Shown: one piece after another, positions 1 through 9,249 of the stretch
Layout: every line of letters starts with the position of its first letter
Position numbering within the stretch: the first letter of the stretch is position 1
Source: Vannielia litorea
Lineage (GTDB): Bacteria > Pseudomonadota > Alphaproteobacteria > Rhodobacterales > Rhodobacteraceae
Assembly (NCBI RefSeq): GCF_900142295.1
Contig: NZ_FSRL01000002.1
Location: forward strand, 186,001 to 250,000
Direction: 5' to 3'
DNA: 64,000 bases
Program-made: the position numbers and the translations under genes
Notes under the pieces: model-generated
What the model was told of the DNA's origin: nothing
What the model saw: only the letters and a program-made list of their open reading frames with translations
The model's database searches: none

Positions 1-2070
1 GTCCTCGGGGCTCACCTCGGCATGAACCTCGTCGATGCCGAGCTTGCCTGCCACGGCCTGGGCGGTTGCCTCGGCATCGCCGGTCGCCATGATGATCCGC
101 AGCCCGAGGTCGTGGAGCGCCGCGATGGCCTCGGGCGTGGTCTCCTTGATCCGGTCGGCCACCGCCACCAGGCCTGCGAGCCTGTCATCGATGACCACGA
201 ACATCGCGGTCTTGCCTTCGCGTTGAAGGGCTTTGGCCCTGTCATCCAGCGGGCCGGGCTCGGCGCCGAGATCGGCCAGCATTGCTGCATTGCCCAAGGC
301 GACCCGGCGGCCTTCGACCGTGCCGGTCACGCCCTTGCCGGTGATCGCCTCAAAGTCGCTGCTGCCGAGGCGTTCGGCCCCGCGCTCCTCGGCCCCGGTC
401 ACGATCGCCTCAGCCAGCGGGTGCTCGGAGCCGCGCTCCAGCGCCGCCGCCAGCGCGAGGATCTCGCCCTCTGACGCACCCTCGGCCACTTCCACGTCGG
501 TCAGGGTCGGCTTGCCCTCGGTCAGCGTGCCGGTCTTGTCGACGATCAGCGCGGTGACCTTGGCAAAGCGTTCCAGCGCCTCGGCGTCACGGATGAGCAC
601 GCCGGCATTCGCCCCCCGCCCGGTGGCCACCATGATCGACATGGGCGTGGCCAGACCCAGCGCACAGGGACAAGCGATGATGAGCACCGAGACGGCGGCC
701 ACGAAGGCATAGGAAAGGGCCGGCGAGGGGCCGAGCACCCACCAGGCCAGAAAGGCCAGAACGGCGGCCGCCACGACGGCGGGCACGAACCAGGCCGAGA
801 CCCGGTCAGCCATCGCCTGGATCGGTGCACGCGAGCGCTGCGCGGAGGCGACCATGCGCACGATCCGCGCCAGCGTGGTGTCCTCGCCCACGCCCTGTGC
901 CTCCATCAGGAAGCTTCCGGTCTTGTTCAGCGTGCCGCCCGTCACCTCTTCGCCCTCGACCTTCTCCACAGGCACCGGTTCTCCGGTGATCATGCTCTCA
1001 TCGACGGACGAGCGGCCCTCGGTCACCACCCCATCCACCGGCACGGCCTCGCCGGGGCGGACCCGCAGGATGTCGCCGGTCGTCAGCGCGTCGAGTGGCA
1101 CATCTTCCTCGGTGTCGCCGTTCACCCGGCGCGCAGTCTTGGGCGCGAGATCCATCAGGGCGCGGATCGCATCGCCGGTGCGTTCGCGGGCCGCAAGTTC
1201 CATGACCTGGCCGACCAGCACCAGCACCAGGATCACCGCGGTTGCTTCGAAATAGACCGGCGCCATACCCATGCCGTCGCGCACCTGCTCGGGAAGCAGG
1301 CCGGGAGCCAGCAGGGAGACGATGGAAAAAACGTAGGCCGCTCCGGTGCCGAGGGCAATCAGAGTCCACATGTTGGGCGAGCGGTTGACGATCGAGGCCC
1401 AGCCTCGCTTGAAGAACGGGCGACAGATCCAGACCACGGGCGTTGCGAGTGCGAACTGCACCCAGCCGAAGGCGCCATGGCCGATCCAGTCGGCGAAGGG
1501 CAGGCCGAGATGCGCGCCCATCTCCAACACGAAGACAGCCAGCGCCAGCGGTCCGGCGATCCACAGCCTGTGCTTGAAGTCCACGAACTCGGGGTTGGGG
1601 CCGGAGTCGGCGTTCGGTGTCATCGGCTCCAGGGCCATGCCGCATTTGGGGCAGTCGCCCGGATGATCCTGCACGATCTCGGGGTGCATGGGGCAGGTGT
1701 ATTGCGTGCCCTCCGGCATGGCCGCAGGCGTCGGACGATCTCCGAGATAGGACTCCGGCTCCGCCTCGAACTTCTCCTGACAGCGCACCGAGCAGAAGTA
1801 GAACCGCTGCCCCTCGTGTTTTGCCATGTGCGCGGCACTCGCGCGCTCCACCGTCATGCCGCAGACAGGGTCCGTGGCTGTGCGGTAGGCCTCAGGGTCG
1901 GCGACGAACTTGGCGCGGCAGCCCTCGGAGCAGAAATGGTAGGTGTGGCCGTCGTGCTCCGTCGTGGGCTTCTCGGCTGCGGGGTCGACGGTCATGCCAC
2001 AGACCGGATCGCGGGTAACGGCCTCGCGGTCTTGGTCATGGGCGTGAGCGTGTGTGTGAGAGCTGTCCAT
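1..2070 (-). CDS. copA: Copper-translocating P1B-type ATPase, C-terminus beyond the window
   Basis: This inner-membrane pump exports Cu(I) (or Ag(I)) using ATP. The 690 visible residues start with a His-rich stretch, then two YHS metal-binding modules (DPVCGMTV at about 21 and 67), a heavy-metal-binding domain of the YTCPMHPE...[10 protein letters not shown] type (about 124-148), membrane segments, the transport motif CPC at 467-469 and the phosphorylated Asp of DKTGT at about 511. There is no classical CxxC HMA domain at the N-terminus. The ATG at 2070 is chosen because the YHS module follows closely. The hinge and last membrane segments lie left of base 1. The adjacent Crp/Fnr regulator and small metal-protein remnant suggest a copper-resistance island. 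Family call is firm; Cu versus Ag is not resolved. Confidence 0.93.
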   Translation of the reverse strand, partial: MDSSHTHAHAHDQDREAVTRDPVCGMTVDPAAEKPTTEHDGHTYHFCSEGCRAKFVADPEAYRTATDPVCGMTVERASAAHMAKHEGQRFYFCSVRCQEKFEAEPESYLGDRPTPAAMPEGTQYTCPMHPEIVQDHPGDCPKCGMALEPMTPNADSGPNPEFVDFKHRLWIAGPLALAVFVLEMGAHLGLPFADWIGHGAFGWVQFALATPVVWICRPFFKRGWASIVNRSPNMWTLIALGTGAAYVFSIVSLLAPGLLPEQVRDGMGMAPVYFEATAVILVLVLVGQVMELAARERTGDAIRALMDLAPKTARRVNGDTEEDVPLDALTTGDILRVRPGEAVPVDGVVTEGRSSVDESMITGEPVPVEKVEGEEVTGGTLNKTGSFLMEAQGVGEDTTLARIVRMVASAQRSRAPIQAMADRVSAWFVPAVVAAAVLAFLAWWVLGPSPALSYAFVAAVSVLIIACPCALGLATPMSIMVATGRGANAGVLIRDAEALERFAKVTALIVDKTGTLTEGKPTLTDVEVAEGASEGEILALAAALERGSEHPLAEAIVTGAEERGAERLGSSDFEAITGKGVTGTVEGRRVALGNAAMLADLGAEPGPLDDRAKALQREGKTAMFVVIDDRLAGLVAVADRIKETTPEAIAALHDLGLRIIMATGDAEATAQAVAGKLGIDEVHAEVSPED

Positions 2071-2134
2071 GGTGAGTCCCTTCCGGTGGACTTGCTGATG
2101 AACAGGACATGTAGTCCTTCCAGTGACTGGAAGG

Positions 2135-2779
2135 TCAAGAGGGAGCTTCGCTGCCCTTTTTTCGCTCGTTTAGAGCCAACCACACGACACCGCGCGCCGG
2201 GCGCTCGACCTTTCCTGAGGCCTCCAATGAACTGACCGCGCGGTATGTCGCTTCGGGGCTCGCGCCGATCTCGCGGGCGATGTCGACCATTCGCAGATCA
2301 GCGGGTAAATGCCCGTGGGGATCCGCCAGTTCGCTCAAACGAGCCAGCAGCCGTTCCGTCAGCGGCGTGATCGAGCGCAGTTCCACAAGGCGCCGTGCAT
2401 CGCGAAGAGCCATCGAGAGATGCCGGACCAGGATCATGGCGAGGTCCGGCGTTCCTTGGCAGGCGGCGCGAACCGCGCCCAGGTCAAAGGCAATTGCCTG
2501 CAGGGGCTGGGTAGCGACCGCGTCACAGTGATAGGCCTCCGAGAAGAGCGAAGCCTCGGCAACCACCTCTCCTGCTAGAGCCGAGTGGAGCCGCACTGCG
2601 CTGCCCGCAGCGGTCCACCGCATCAGGTCCACCTGACCGGACTCGATCGCGTAGAGCCAGCTCGGGCGGTCGCCTTGTCGAAAGAGCAAGGCGCCGTCCT
2701 TCAGAGCCACCATCCGAGCGGCTGAGTCGGGGATCGAAGCGCGAAGGCTCTCAAGAAAAGACGACATGATCCCGATCAT
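2135..2779 (-). CDS. Crp/Fnr-family transcriptional regulator
   Basis: A 214-residue protein with an N-terminal cyclic-nucleotide-binding-type beta-barrel (about 20-130, including [21 protein letters not shown]) and a C-terminal winged helix (about 150-205, with [22 protein letters not shown]). The Cys cluster of oxygen-sensing Fnr is absent, so it is not an iron-sulfur Fnr. It lies 64 bp downstream of the copper ATPase start on the same strand and probably controls it. Translation may begin at 2779 or at the Met four codons later (2767). An ATGAT/ATCAT inverted repeat overlaps the start and could be an autoregulatory site. The effector is unknown. Confidence 0.88.
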   Translation of the reverse strand: MIGIMSSFLESLRASIPDSAARMVALKDGALLFRQGDRPSWLYAIESGQVDLMRWTAAGSAVRLHSALAGEVVAEASLFSEAYHCDAVATQPLQAIAFDLGAVRAACQGTPDLAMILVRHLSMALRDARRLVELRSITPLTERLLARLSELADPHGHLPADLRMVDIAREIGASPEATYRAVSSLEASGKVERPARGVVWLALNERKKGSEAPS

Positions 2780-2836
2780 ATCCCGGTGCCGCGACCGGAG
2801 ATAGCCTGGGCATCCATGATGACAGGGAGATCCGCC

Positions 2837-3049
2837 ATGAGGCTGCCAGCCACCGTTCTCGTTCTTCTACTTGCCAGCGCTCCGACTACGGCACAGATGA
2901 GCCATGACCACGCCATGCCATCCGCACCTTCGCTGCCCGGAGATGCGCCCCGTTTGGAGAAATTGTGCAGTGGTTTCATGAGGCAGAGCGGAATCATAAT
3001 CCGCGTGTCGGGGGATCAAGTCCCTCCTCCGCTACCAAGCCTTTCCTGA
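2837..3049 (+). pseudogene. Truncated secreted His/Met-rich (copper-binding-like) protein
   Basis: The first 42 or so residues form a signal peptide (MRLPATVLVLLLASAPTTAQ) followed by MSHDHAMPSAP, typical of small periplasmic copper-binding proteins. The reading frame then runs into a tRNA 3' end and stops at 3049, so the original C-terminus is missing. A GGGAG ribosome site lies just before the ATG. It is divergent from the Crp/Fnr gene. The most likely explanation is that site-specific recombination at a tRNA removed the rest of the gene. The family is a guess from composition; the truncation is read directly. Confidence 0.6.
2985..3037 (+). repeat. 3' half of a tRNA (CAU anticodon), probable attachment-site remnant
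   Basis: Bases 2988-3004 form an anticodon arm (GCGGA stem, loop ATCATAA with anticodon CAT, TCCGC). A five-base variable region, a T arm (GGGGG-loop-CCCTC) and an acceptor strand ending GCTACCA at 3037 follow. The matching 5' acceptor and D arm are not found upstream, and T54 of the T loop is A, so this is not a working tRNA gene. It resembles alphaproteobacterial elongator tRNA-Met 3' ends. Such half-tRNAs are what integrases leave at island borders. Confidence 0.7.
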
Positions 3050-3278
3050 CAGGTCGTGATGTTGGGCTCCGAGCAGGCGCCGCCGGGCTGTAAGTGCGGC
3101 GACTGGAAAGGTTCCATACCCGGCTTCGATGCGGTTCAGGTGTCACTCGTAGTCGCGCCTCGTTCGGCTTGCGAGTCCTTCGAAGCGCTGGGACTCTCGA
3201 TATGCGTTCAGGACGTGCGCCAAGGGTTTCCGGGCTGTTGGTGTCGGCCTGGGGCTCGCAGTCACGGGGCTGCTCGAG
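3050..3278. other. Gene-free stretch beyond the tRNA remnant
   Basis: Short frames here have no recognisable domain or convincing ribosome site. The stretch lies between the tRNA 3' fragment and the operator upstream of the first TRAP operon. I see no RNA gene or mobile element in it. It may be decayed island DNA plus the TRAP promoter region. Confidence 0.5.
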
Positions 3279-3295
3279 TGTGCAAATTTTGCACA
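3279..3295. promoter_or_regulatory. Perfect 17-bp palindrome upstream of the TRAP/sugar operon
   Basis: TGTGCAAATTTTGCACA is a perfect inverted repeat (TGTGCAAA, central T, TTTGCACA). A second TTTTGCACA half-site lies at 3348-3356, directly before the dctP ribosome site. Position and symmetry suggest an operator for the LacI-family regulator encoded at 7247, though the centre differs from the usual LacI CG core. Confidence 0.6.
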
Positions 3296-3366
3296 TACTC
3301 CCCATCAACTTCCTGATTGCAGGCCTCTACCAACCGATGCATGCACATTTTGCACAGGAGGAGACC

Positions 3367-4326
3367 ATGAAGACACTCGCCACCCTCACAGCCGCTGTCG
3401 CCCTGACAGCCAGCCCCTTGCTGGCACAGGAGACGCTGAAATTCGCCCACGTCTACGAGGCGAACACCCTCTACAACGAAGCCGCCGAGTGGATCGCGGA
3501 CGAGATCGAGAAGCGCACCGACGGCGCCTATGTCGTCGACGTGTTCCCCAGCTCGCAACTCGGCAACGAGGAAACCATCACCGAAGGCCTCCAGATCGGT
3601 TCGATCCAGATGGCCTACACTGGCCCCACCTTCCTCGGCCAGTTCCACAAGCCGATGGCGATCTCGGAAGCGCCCTTCATCTGGAAGGACTACGACCACT
3701 GGAAGTCCTACCAGGGCAGCGACATCTTCGAGGAGGTCAGCCAGGGCTACTTCGACAAGACCGGCAACAAGGTGACTTCGATCCTCTACTTCGGCTCGCG
3801 TCAGACCAGCTCGCAGGAAAAGATCGAGACGCCCGCCGACATGGAGGGCATGAAGATCTGCGTGGCGAACGCGCCGCTCTGGAAGATCTTCCCGACCGCC
3901 GTGGGTGCCAACCCGACGCCCATCTCCTTTGCCGAAGTCTATCTTGCGCTTCAGCAAGGCGTGGTGGAGGGGCAGGAAAACCCGATCACCATCATCGAGT
4001 CGAACAAGTTCTACGAGGTTCAGAACTACGTCGCCCGGACCAGCCACATCACCTCCTCGGTGGTGTCGGTCTTCGGCGGCCCGCTTTGGAGCCGGCTCTC
4101 CGACGAGGAAAAGGCGCTCTTCACCGAGATCACCCGCGAAGCCTCTGCCATGTTCAGCGACAAGATCGTGGCGCGTGAGGAAGAGCTCTTCGACAAGTTC
4201 CGCGCCGGTGATGACGTGGAGATCGTCGATGTCGACCGCGCGCCGTTCGCCGAGCTCGTGATCCCCGCCGTCAAGGCCGAGTGGGGTGAGGAGCTGGTCG
4301 ACCGCGTGACCGCACTGGCCGACTGA
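3367..4326 (+). CDS. dctP: TRAP transporter periplasmic substrate-binding protein (DctP family)
   Basis: The protein has 319 residues with a Sec signal peptide (cleavage near LLAQ, about residue 20) and the DctP fold. The region around MKICVANAPLWKIFPTAVGANPTPISFAEVYLALQQGVVEGQENP (about 158-205) holds the family's conserved Arg-equivalent and QGVVEGQEN segment. It captures an organic acid or sugar acid in the periplasm. The ATG at 3367 follows a strong AGGAGGAG site. It is the first gene of an operon with the two TRAP membrane subunits, a dehydrogenase, a regulator, a kinase and an aldolase. The ligand is probably the sugar or sugar acid those enzymes degrade. Confidence 0.93.
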   Translation: MKTLATLTAAVALTASPLLAQETLKFAHVYEANTLYNEAAEWIADEIEKRTDGAYVVDVFPSSQLGNEETITEGLQIGSIQMAYTGPTFLGQFHKPMAISEAPFIWKDYDHWKSYQGSDIFEEVSQGYFDKTGNKVTSILYFGSRQTSSQEKIETPADMEGMKICVANAPLWKIFPTAVGANPTPISFAEVYLALQQGVVEGQENPITIIESNKFYEVQNYVARTSHITSSVVSVFGGPLWSRLSDEEKALFTEITREASAMFSDKIVAREEELFDKFRAGDDVEIVDVDRAPFAELVIPAVKAEWGEELVDRVTALAD

Positions 4327-4367
4327 CCGGCCCGAGGGCGGGGTGTGTGCTCCGCCATGACAGACTG

Positions 4368-4396
4368 CCGGGCGGGCGAGCCTTCTCGCCGCCCGG
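4368..4396 (+). promoter_or_regulatory. Intergenic hairpin between dctP and dctQ
   Basis: A GC-rich stem (CCGGGCGG-G-CGAG paired with CTCGCCGCCCGG, one bulge) with a four-base loop lies between the binding-protein gene and the permease genes. No T-run follows, so it is more likely an mRNA-stabilising or partial-termination element that keeps binding protein in excess. Confidence 0.6.
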
Positions 4397-4416
4397 TTCA
4401 TCCGGGGGAGGACACC

Positions 4417-4899
4417 ATGCTTGGCATCGCACGCAAGCTCACCAGCCTGATCGAGGAAAGCTGCCTGCTCGCCGCCTTCTGGGCGCTCGGAATCGCCGTC
4501 TTCGCCCAGTTCTTCTTTCGCTACTTCCTCAACATGCCCCTGGGCTGGACCGAGGAACTGGCGCGCTACCTGATGATCTCCGTGGCTTTCCTCGGGCTGC
4601 CGGTCGTGACCCGCCGGGGCGAGCACATTGCCATCGACATGTTTGTCGAGATGCTCCCCGAGCCGGCGCGGCCGTGGCTGGAAAGCATCGCGGAGCTGAT
4701 CCAGTTGGCGATCATCGGCACGCTGGCCTGGCAGGCCTGGGCGCTGGCGCAGCTCTCTGGCCAGCAGATGAGCGCGATCCCGCTGCCCAAGTCGGTGATC
4801 TACTACATCGTGCTCACAGGCCTACTGCTCAACCTGGCAGCAACGCTGCTGCGCCTGTCCGACCGCCTGCGCGGCGTGTCGCAGGAGGCCCGCCCGTGA
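4417..4899 (+). CDS. dctQ: TRAP transporter small membrane subunit (DctQ family)
   Basis: This 160-residue integral membrane protein has four predicted helices and the DctQ signature region (FRYFLNMPLGWTEELARYLMISVAFLG, then RRGEHIAIDMFVEML). It pairs with DctM to form the permease. The ATG at 4417 is preceded by GGGGGAG. The 3' end overlaps dctM by 4 bp (GTGA), implying coupled translation. Confidence 0.93.
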   Translation: MLGIARKLTSLIEESCLLAAFWALGIAVFAQFFFRYFLNMPLGWTEELARYLMISVAFLGLPVVTRRGEHIAIDMFVEMLPEPARPWLESIAELIQLAIIGTLAWQAWALAQLSGQQMSAIPLPKSVIYYIVLTGLLLNLAATLLRLSDRLRGVSQEARP

Positions 4900-6179
4900 C
4901 CATCCTCTTTGTCACCCTTGCCGTCCTGCTGGTGCTGCGCATCCCCGTGGGCCTCGCACTTGTTGGCGCCTCCATGGCCTACCTGCTGCTCACCGAGGGC
5001 CTCGGGACGCCGCAGGTGCTCTTTCGCATGATCAACGGGGTCGACAGCTTCACCCTGCTGGCCATTCCCTTCTTCGTCTTTGCCGGTGCAGTGATGAACG
5101 TGGGCGGGGTGACCGAGCGGATCTTCGGCTTCGCAAATGCCGTGGTCGGCTGGATGAAGGGCGGGCTGGGCCATGTGAACGTGGCCGCCAGCGTGCTCTT
5201 CTCGGGCATGTCCGGCTCGGCGGTGGCTGATGTCGGCGGGCTGGGCGCGATCGAAGTGAAGGCGATGCGCGAGGCAGGCTACGACGACGACTTCTCGATC
5301 GGCATCACCGGTGCCAGCTCGATCATCGGGCCGCTGATCCCGCCGTCTCTGCCGCTAATCATCTATGGCGTGGTGGCCTCGGAATCCATCGGCAGCCTGT
5401 TCCTTGCGGGCATCCTGCCAGGTGTCGTCCTCGCCCTTCTGATGAGCCTGATGATCTTCCTCATCTCCTGGCGTCGCGGCTACGAGCCGAGCTTGCCCTT
5501 CAGCATTCCAACCGTGGTGGACCGCGCCCGCCAGGCGATCTTTCCACTGCTGACTCCGGTGCTCATCATCGGCGGTATCATGACCGGCGTCTTCACCCCC
5601 ACGGAGGCGGCCGTGGCGGCCTCCGCCTATGCGCTGCTGCTCAGCACGCTGGTGTTCCGCTCGCTGAGCCTGCGCGACTTCACCCGGATCAGCCGGGAGA
5701 CGGCCACCACAAGCTGTTCGATCCTGATCATCGTGGCGGGCTCAGCGATCTTTTCCTGGCTGCTCACCGCCAACAACGTAGGCCGCCTCGTGCAGGACAT
5801 GGTCACGGGAGTCACGGAGAACCCCTGGCTCTTCCTGCTGATCGTGGCCGCGGTAACCCTCGTTGTCGGCTGCTTCCTCGACATGATCGCCGCCATCACC
5901 ATCCTGGTGCCAATCCTGCTGCCCACGGCCACCGCGTTGGGCATCGACCCGATCCATTTTGGCATCTTCTTCATGTTCAACCTGATGCTGGGTCTGCTCA
6001 CCCCGCCCGTCGGCATGGTCATCTTCGTCCTGGCCAAGGTGGCCGACGTGACGCCGGGCTTTGTCAGCCGAAGCCTGCTGCTCTTCGCGGCACCGCTGCT
6101 GCTGACACTCCTGGCCTTGCTCTTCATCCCGGGGCTGAGCACAGCCCTGCCCAACATCCTGAATGGAGGCGCCCAGTGA
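4896..6179 (+). CDS. dctM: TRAP transporter large membrane subunit (DctM family)
   Basis: This 427-residue protein with about twelve membrane helices is the sodium-coupled transport subunit. Family motifs include the repeated hairpin regions GASSIIGPLIPPSLPLIIYG and NLMLGLLTPPVGMVIF. The start is a GTG overlapping the dctQ stop, with a GGAGG site inside the end of dctQ. Its own stop overlaps the next gene by 4 bp, tying transporter and dehydrogenase into one transcript. Confidence 0.94.
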   Translation: MTILFVTLAVLLVLRIPVGLALVGASMAYLLLTEGLGTPQVLFRMINGVDSFTLLAIPFFVFAGAVMNVGGVTERIFGFANAVVGWMKGGLGHVNVAASVLFSGMSGSAVADVGGLGAIEVKAMREAGYDDDFSIGITGASSIIGPLIPPSLPLIIYGVVASESIGSLFLAGILPGVVLALLMSLMIFLISWRRGYEPSLPFSIPTVVDRARQAIFPLLTPVLIIGGIMTGVFTPTEAAVAASAYALLLSTLVFRSLSLRDFTRISRETATTSCSILIIVAGSAIFSWLLTANNVGRLVQDMVTGVTENPWLFLLIVAAVTLVVGCFLDMIAAITILVPILLPTATALGIDPIHFGIFFMFNLMLGLLTPPVGMVIFVLAKVADVTPGFVSRSLLLFAAPLLLTLLALLFIPGLSTALPNILNGGAQ

Positions 6180-7234
6180 CCTCATCCGCGCCACTCGGGG
6201 CCGTGCTGCACGGCCCCAAGGACCTTCGGCTTCAGCCGGTCCCCGTCGAACCCCTCGGCCCGCGCGATGTGCGCGTGACCCTCGGCGCCGCAGGGATCTG
6301 CGGCTCCGACCAGCACTACTATCACAACGCCCGCATGGGAAACTTCGTGCTCAGGACACCCTTCGCCCTCGGTCACGAAATGAGCGGAGACATCTCCGAA
6401 TGCGGTGCAGAGGTGGAGGGACTCGCCCCGGGTGATCGCGTGGTGGTCGATCCGGCGCTTACCTGCGGCCGGTGCCCGGCCTGTCGCGCCGGTCGCAACA
6501 ACCTGTGCCACAACGTTCAGTTCATGGGATCCGCCAGCCATGACCCACATCTCGATGGCGGCTACCGCGAGAGCTTCGTGGTCGATGCGCGGCGCTGCGT
6601 CAAGGTGCCTGGCGACACGCCGCACTCGCTACTCTGCGTCACCGAGCCGCTCTCCGTCGCCGTGCACGCAGTCGAGCGTGCAGGGCCGGTGCTGGGCCGC
6701 GACGTCGTAGTTGCAGGGGCAGGCACCATCGGCTCACTCATAGCGGCAGTCGTGCGCGCGGCAGGGGCAGCGCGTGTCTGCGTCTCCGACCCAAGCGCCT
6801 TCCGCCGCGAGACCGCCCTCAGGATGGGGGCGACCGACGTGATGAATCCTGGCGTGGGCGATCTCGTGCCTGTAATCGACGCGCGGGGAGGCGCCTTCGA
6901 CATCTCCTTCGAGGCCTCCGGGCACCCGTCAGCGTTTGTCGACATGGTGCGCATGACGCGGCGGGGTGGCCGGGCCGTGCTCGTGGGCATGATCCCCTCG
7001 CAGAGCTGCGAGGTGCCCTTCAACCAGATGACAGCCCGCGAGATCGACCTGATCTCGACCTTTCGTCAGAACAACGTGTTCGAACGCTCGGCGCGGATGC
7101 TGGTGGACGGCACGATCGACCCCGCGCCCATCGTGACAGGGCAGTTCCCGCTCGCCGAGGTGCTGGAGGCCTTCAGGGCCTCCTTCCGGGCCGAGCAGCA
7201 CATCAAGGTGCTGCTCAGCGGCGCACAGGACTGA
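6176..7234 (+). CDS. Zinc-dependent medium-chain alcohol dehydrogenase, L-idonate 5-dehydrogenase-like
   Basis: The 352-residue enzyme likely oxidises a hydroxyl of a polyol or aldonate with NAD(P). It carries the catalytic zinc Cys (GICGSDQHYYHNARMGNF, about 42), GHE, the four-Cys structural zinc loop (CGRCPACRAGRNNLC, about 98-112) and a Rossmann motif (VAGAGTIG, about 181). The YHNARMGNF segment is typical of L-idonate 5-dehydrogenases. The GTG start at 6176 overlaps dctM. Together with the downstream kinase and aldolase it would turn the imported compound into a keto sugar that can be phosphorylated and split. The exact substrate cannot be read from sequence. Confidence 0.85.
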   Translation: MTSSAPLGAVLHGPKDLRLQPVPVEPLGPRDVRVTLGAAGICGSDQHYYHNARMGNFVLRTPFALGHEMSGDISECGAEVEGLAPGDRVVVDPALTCGRCPACRAGRNNLCHNVQFMGSASHDPHLDGGYRESFVVDARRCVKVPGDTPHSLLCVTEPLSVAVHAVERAGPVLGRDVVVAGAGTIGSLIAAVVRAAGAARVCVSDPSAFRRETALRMGATDVMNPGVGDLVPVIDARGGAFDISFEASGHPSAFVDMVRMTRRGGRAVLVGMIPSQSCEVPFNQMTAREIDLISTFRQNNVFERSARMLVDGTIDPAPIVTGQFPLAEVLEAFRASFRAEQHIKVLLSGAQD

Positions 7235-7246
7235 CGGAGGCTTGGC

Positions 7247-8263
7247 GTGACGCAGAAGGTGACAGCCCTCGACATCGCCACCCGGCTGGATGTGTCGCGC
7301 TCCACCGTGTCGCGCGCCTTCGACCCGATGTCGCGGATCTCGCCCGATGTGCGCCGGCGCGTGCTGAAACTGGCCCACGAGCTTGGCTACCGCCCGACCA
7401 CGGCAGCCCGGCTGATGATGCGGGAATACCCGCATGTGATCGCGGTGATCGTGCGGGATGTGACCAACCCGATGCGCGCAGGCATCATGACGCGGCTGAT
7501 CCGGGAGCTCGAACGCGGTGGCAACCTGCCGCTGGTGTTCCAGGTGCCCAACGCACGCAGTGCGAGCGCGCGGATCGAGGCGATCCTGAGCCACCTGCCC
7601 TCGGCGGTGGTGATGACCGGTTTCATGCCCACCTCGAGCATGCTGACACTCTGCTCGCAACGCGGCACGCCCACGCTGATCCTCAACCGGGGCGGCATCA
7701 AGGGGTTGGCGGCCAACTACGTGACCAGCGATCACTTCGCCGGCGGGCGCATGGCCGCGGCAGAGCTTGTGGCGCGCGGGTGCCGCAACATCGGTTTTGT
7801 CTCCGGTCACGGCGGCAACGACCCCGATGCGAGCGCCGAGCGGCTGCGCGGCTTTCTTGCCGGGCTCGAGCAGGCCGGCGCGGTGGCGATGGCGGCCCAT
7901 GACGGCGACCACACCTACGAGTCAGGCCGCCAGGCCGCGCGGGAGTTCTTCACCGCCCGCACCCGGCCCGACGGCGTGTTCTGCGGCAACGACCTGATGG
8001 CCATGGGCTTCAAGGACACGGCGGAGGAGGAGTTCCGCCTCACCGCGCCCGCCGACTTCCAGCTCATCGGCTACGACAACATCGAGACCGCCGGCTACCG
8101 GCCCTATCGGCTCAGCACCGTGGCGCAGGACATGGCCGCGGTGATCGCCGCCGCCGTTCGCGGCATCAACGAGCTGGTGGAGAGGCCGGACAAGTCGATC
8201 CGCGTCACGGTCCCGGTCGAATTCATCGCACGCAACACCACGGCAGAAAGAGGCCCAGAATGA
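7247..8263 (+). CDS. LacI-family transcriptional regulator
   Basis: The 338-residue protein has an N-terminal helix-turn-helix (VTALDIATRLDVSRSTVSRAF, about 5-24), a hinge-like segment and a periplasmic-binding-protein-like effector domain (about 60-330, with FCGNDLMAMGF and IGYDN). Start is the GTG at 7247, after GGAGG. It lies inside the operon it probably represses and ends with a 4-bp overlap with the kinase. The palindrome at 3279-3295 is the candidate operator. The inducer is likely the imported substrate or a phosphorylated intermediate. Confidence 0.92.
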   Translation: MTQKVTALDIATRLDVSRSTVSRAFDPMSRISPDVRRRVLKLAHELGYRPTTAARLMMREYPHVIAVIVRDVTNPMRAGIMTRLIRELERGGNLPLVFQVPNARSASARIEAILSHLPSAVVMTGFMPTSSMLTLCSQRGTPTLILNRGGIKGLAANYVTSDHFAGGRMAAAELVARGCRNIGFVSGHGGNDPDASAERLRGFLAGLEQAGAVAMAAHDGDHTYESGRQAAREFFTARTRPDGVFCGNDLMAMGFKDTAEEEFRLTAPADFQLIGYDNIETAGYRPYRLSTVAQDMAAVIAAAVRGINELVERPDKSIRVTVPVEFIARNTTAERGPE

Positions 8264-9246
8264 CCAACCCGAAGAGCCAGCTGCGGTTCATCGTCATTGG
8301 CCGGGCCGGCATGGATCTCTATCCCGAGCCCGCCGGCACGAAGACGGCCGAGGCCACGCGCTTCTCGGCCATGCTTGGCGGGTCCGCGGCCAATATCGCG
8401 GCAGGCCTGGCGCGTCTGGGGGCGCAGGTGGAGCTGATGACCGCACTTTCGGATGATCCGGTCGGGCGCTTTTGTGCCGCCCAGCTCGAGGCCTTCGGGA
8501 TAGGGCAGGGGCTCGTCTCCACCTCCGGCCCCGACACGCGCACCTCCCTGGCCCTCTCCGAAAACCGCCTGGAAGACCATGAGACGGTGATCTACCGCAA
8601 CGGTGCCGCCGACTTCGACCTCGCGGTTGATCTGCCGGACCGGATGGAGCTGGATGGCCTCGCCGCGCTGGTCGTGACCGGCACGGCGCTGGCCCGCGAG
8701 CCGTCGAGGGCCGTCACCCTGCACGCCATCGCCCGTGCGCAGGAGGCCCGGGTGCCGGTGGTGCTCGATCTCGACTATCGGCCCTACTCCTGGGCCAGCG
8801 CCCGGGACGCCAGTGAGGTTTACGCGGCCACGGCGCGCCGCAGCGACATCGTGGTGGGCAACGATCTCGAGTTCGCCATTCTGCAAGGCACGTCCGACCC
8901 AAGTCCCGACTACGCCCGTCAGCTCAGCAACGACGGGCCGGAAACCTGCATCTACAAGATGGGGCAGGACGGGGCGATCACCTTCCATGCCGGAGCGGAG
9001 AGCGCCAGCGGCATTTACCCGGTCACGGCACTCAAGCCCGTCGGCGCAGGCGATGCCTTTCTTGCATCCTTTCTCGCGGCGCGATTTTCCGGCGGCGAGA
9101 TGTCCGAGGCGGTGCGGCGTGGCTCGGCGGCGGCCGCGCTGGTGGTGTCGCGTCCGGGCTGCTCCAATGCCATGCCCCTGGCCGAAGAGGTCACCGCGTT
9201 CATGTTGGCCAACATCATGACCGCGCCCGGCGCGGTGGAGGGCTGA
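8260..9246 (+). CDS. PfkB-family sugar kinase (IolC-like)
   Basis: The 328-residue ribokinase-fold kinase has an N-terminal GGSAANIAAGLARLGA motif (about 44) and the C-terminal signature PVGAGDAFLASF (about 261) with the catalytic Asp. Its closest feel is 5-dehydro-2-deoxygluconokinase (IolC), but no other myo-inositol genes are nearby. Being followed by a class II aldolase, it likely phosphorylates a keto sugar or keto acid so that it can be cleaved. The ATG overlaps the regulator stop by 4 bp. Confidence 0.88.
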   Translation: MTNPKSQLRFIVIGRAGMDLYPEPAGTKTAEATRFSAMLGGSAANIAAGLARLGAQVELMTALSDDPVGRFCAAQLEAFGIGQGLVSTSGPDTRTSLALSENRLEDHETVIYRNGAADFDLAVDLPDRMELDGLAALVVTGTALAREPSRAVTLHAIARAQEARVPVVLDLDYRPYSWASARDASEVYAATARRSDIVVGNDLEFAILQGTSDPSPDYARQLSNDGPETCIYKMGQDGAITFHAGAESASGIYPVTALKPVGAGDAFLASFLAARFSGGEMSEAVRRGSAAAALVVSRPGCSNAMPLAEEVTAFMLANIMTAPGAVEG

Positions 9247-9249
9247 GAC

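Noticed and set aside
2951..3037. Complete tRNA gene ending at 3037
   Set aside because: The only possible 5' acceptor strand pairs at five of seven positions and no D arm can be formed, while the 3' half is excellent; also position 54 of the T loop is changed.
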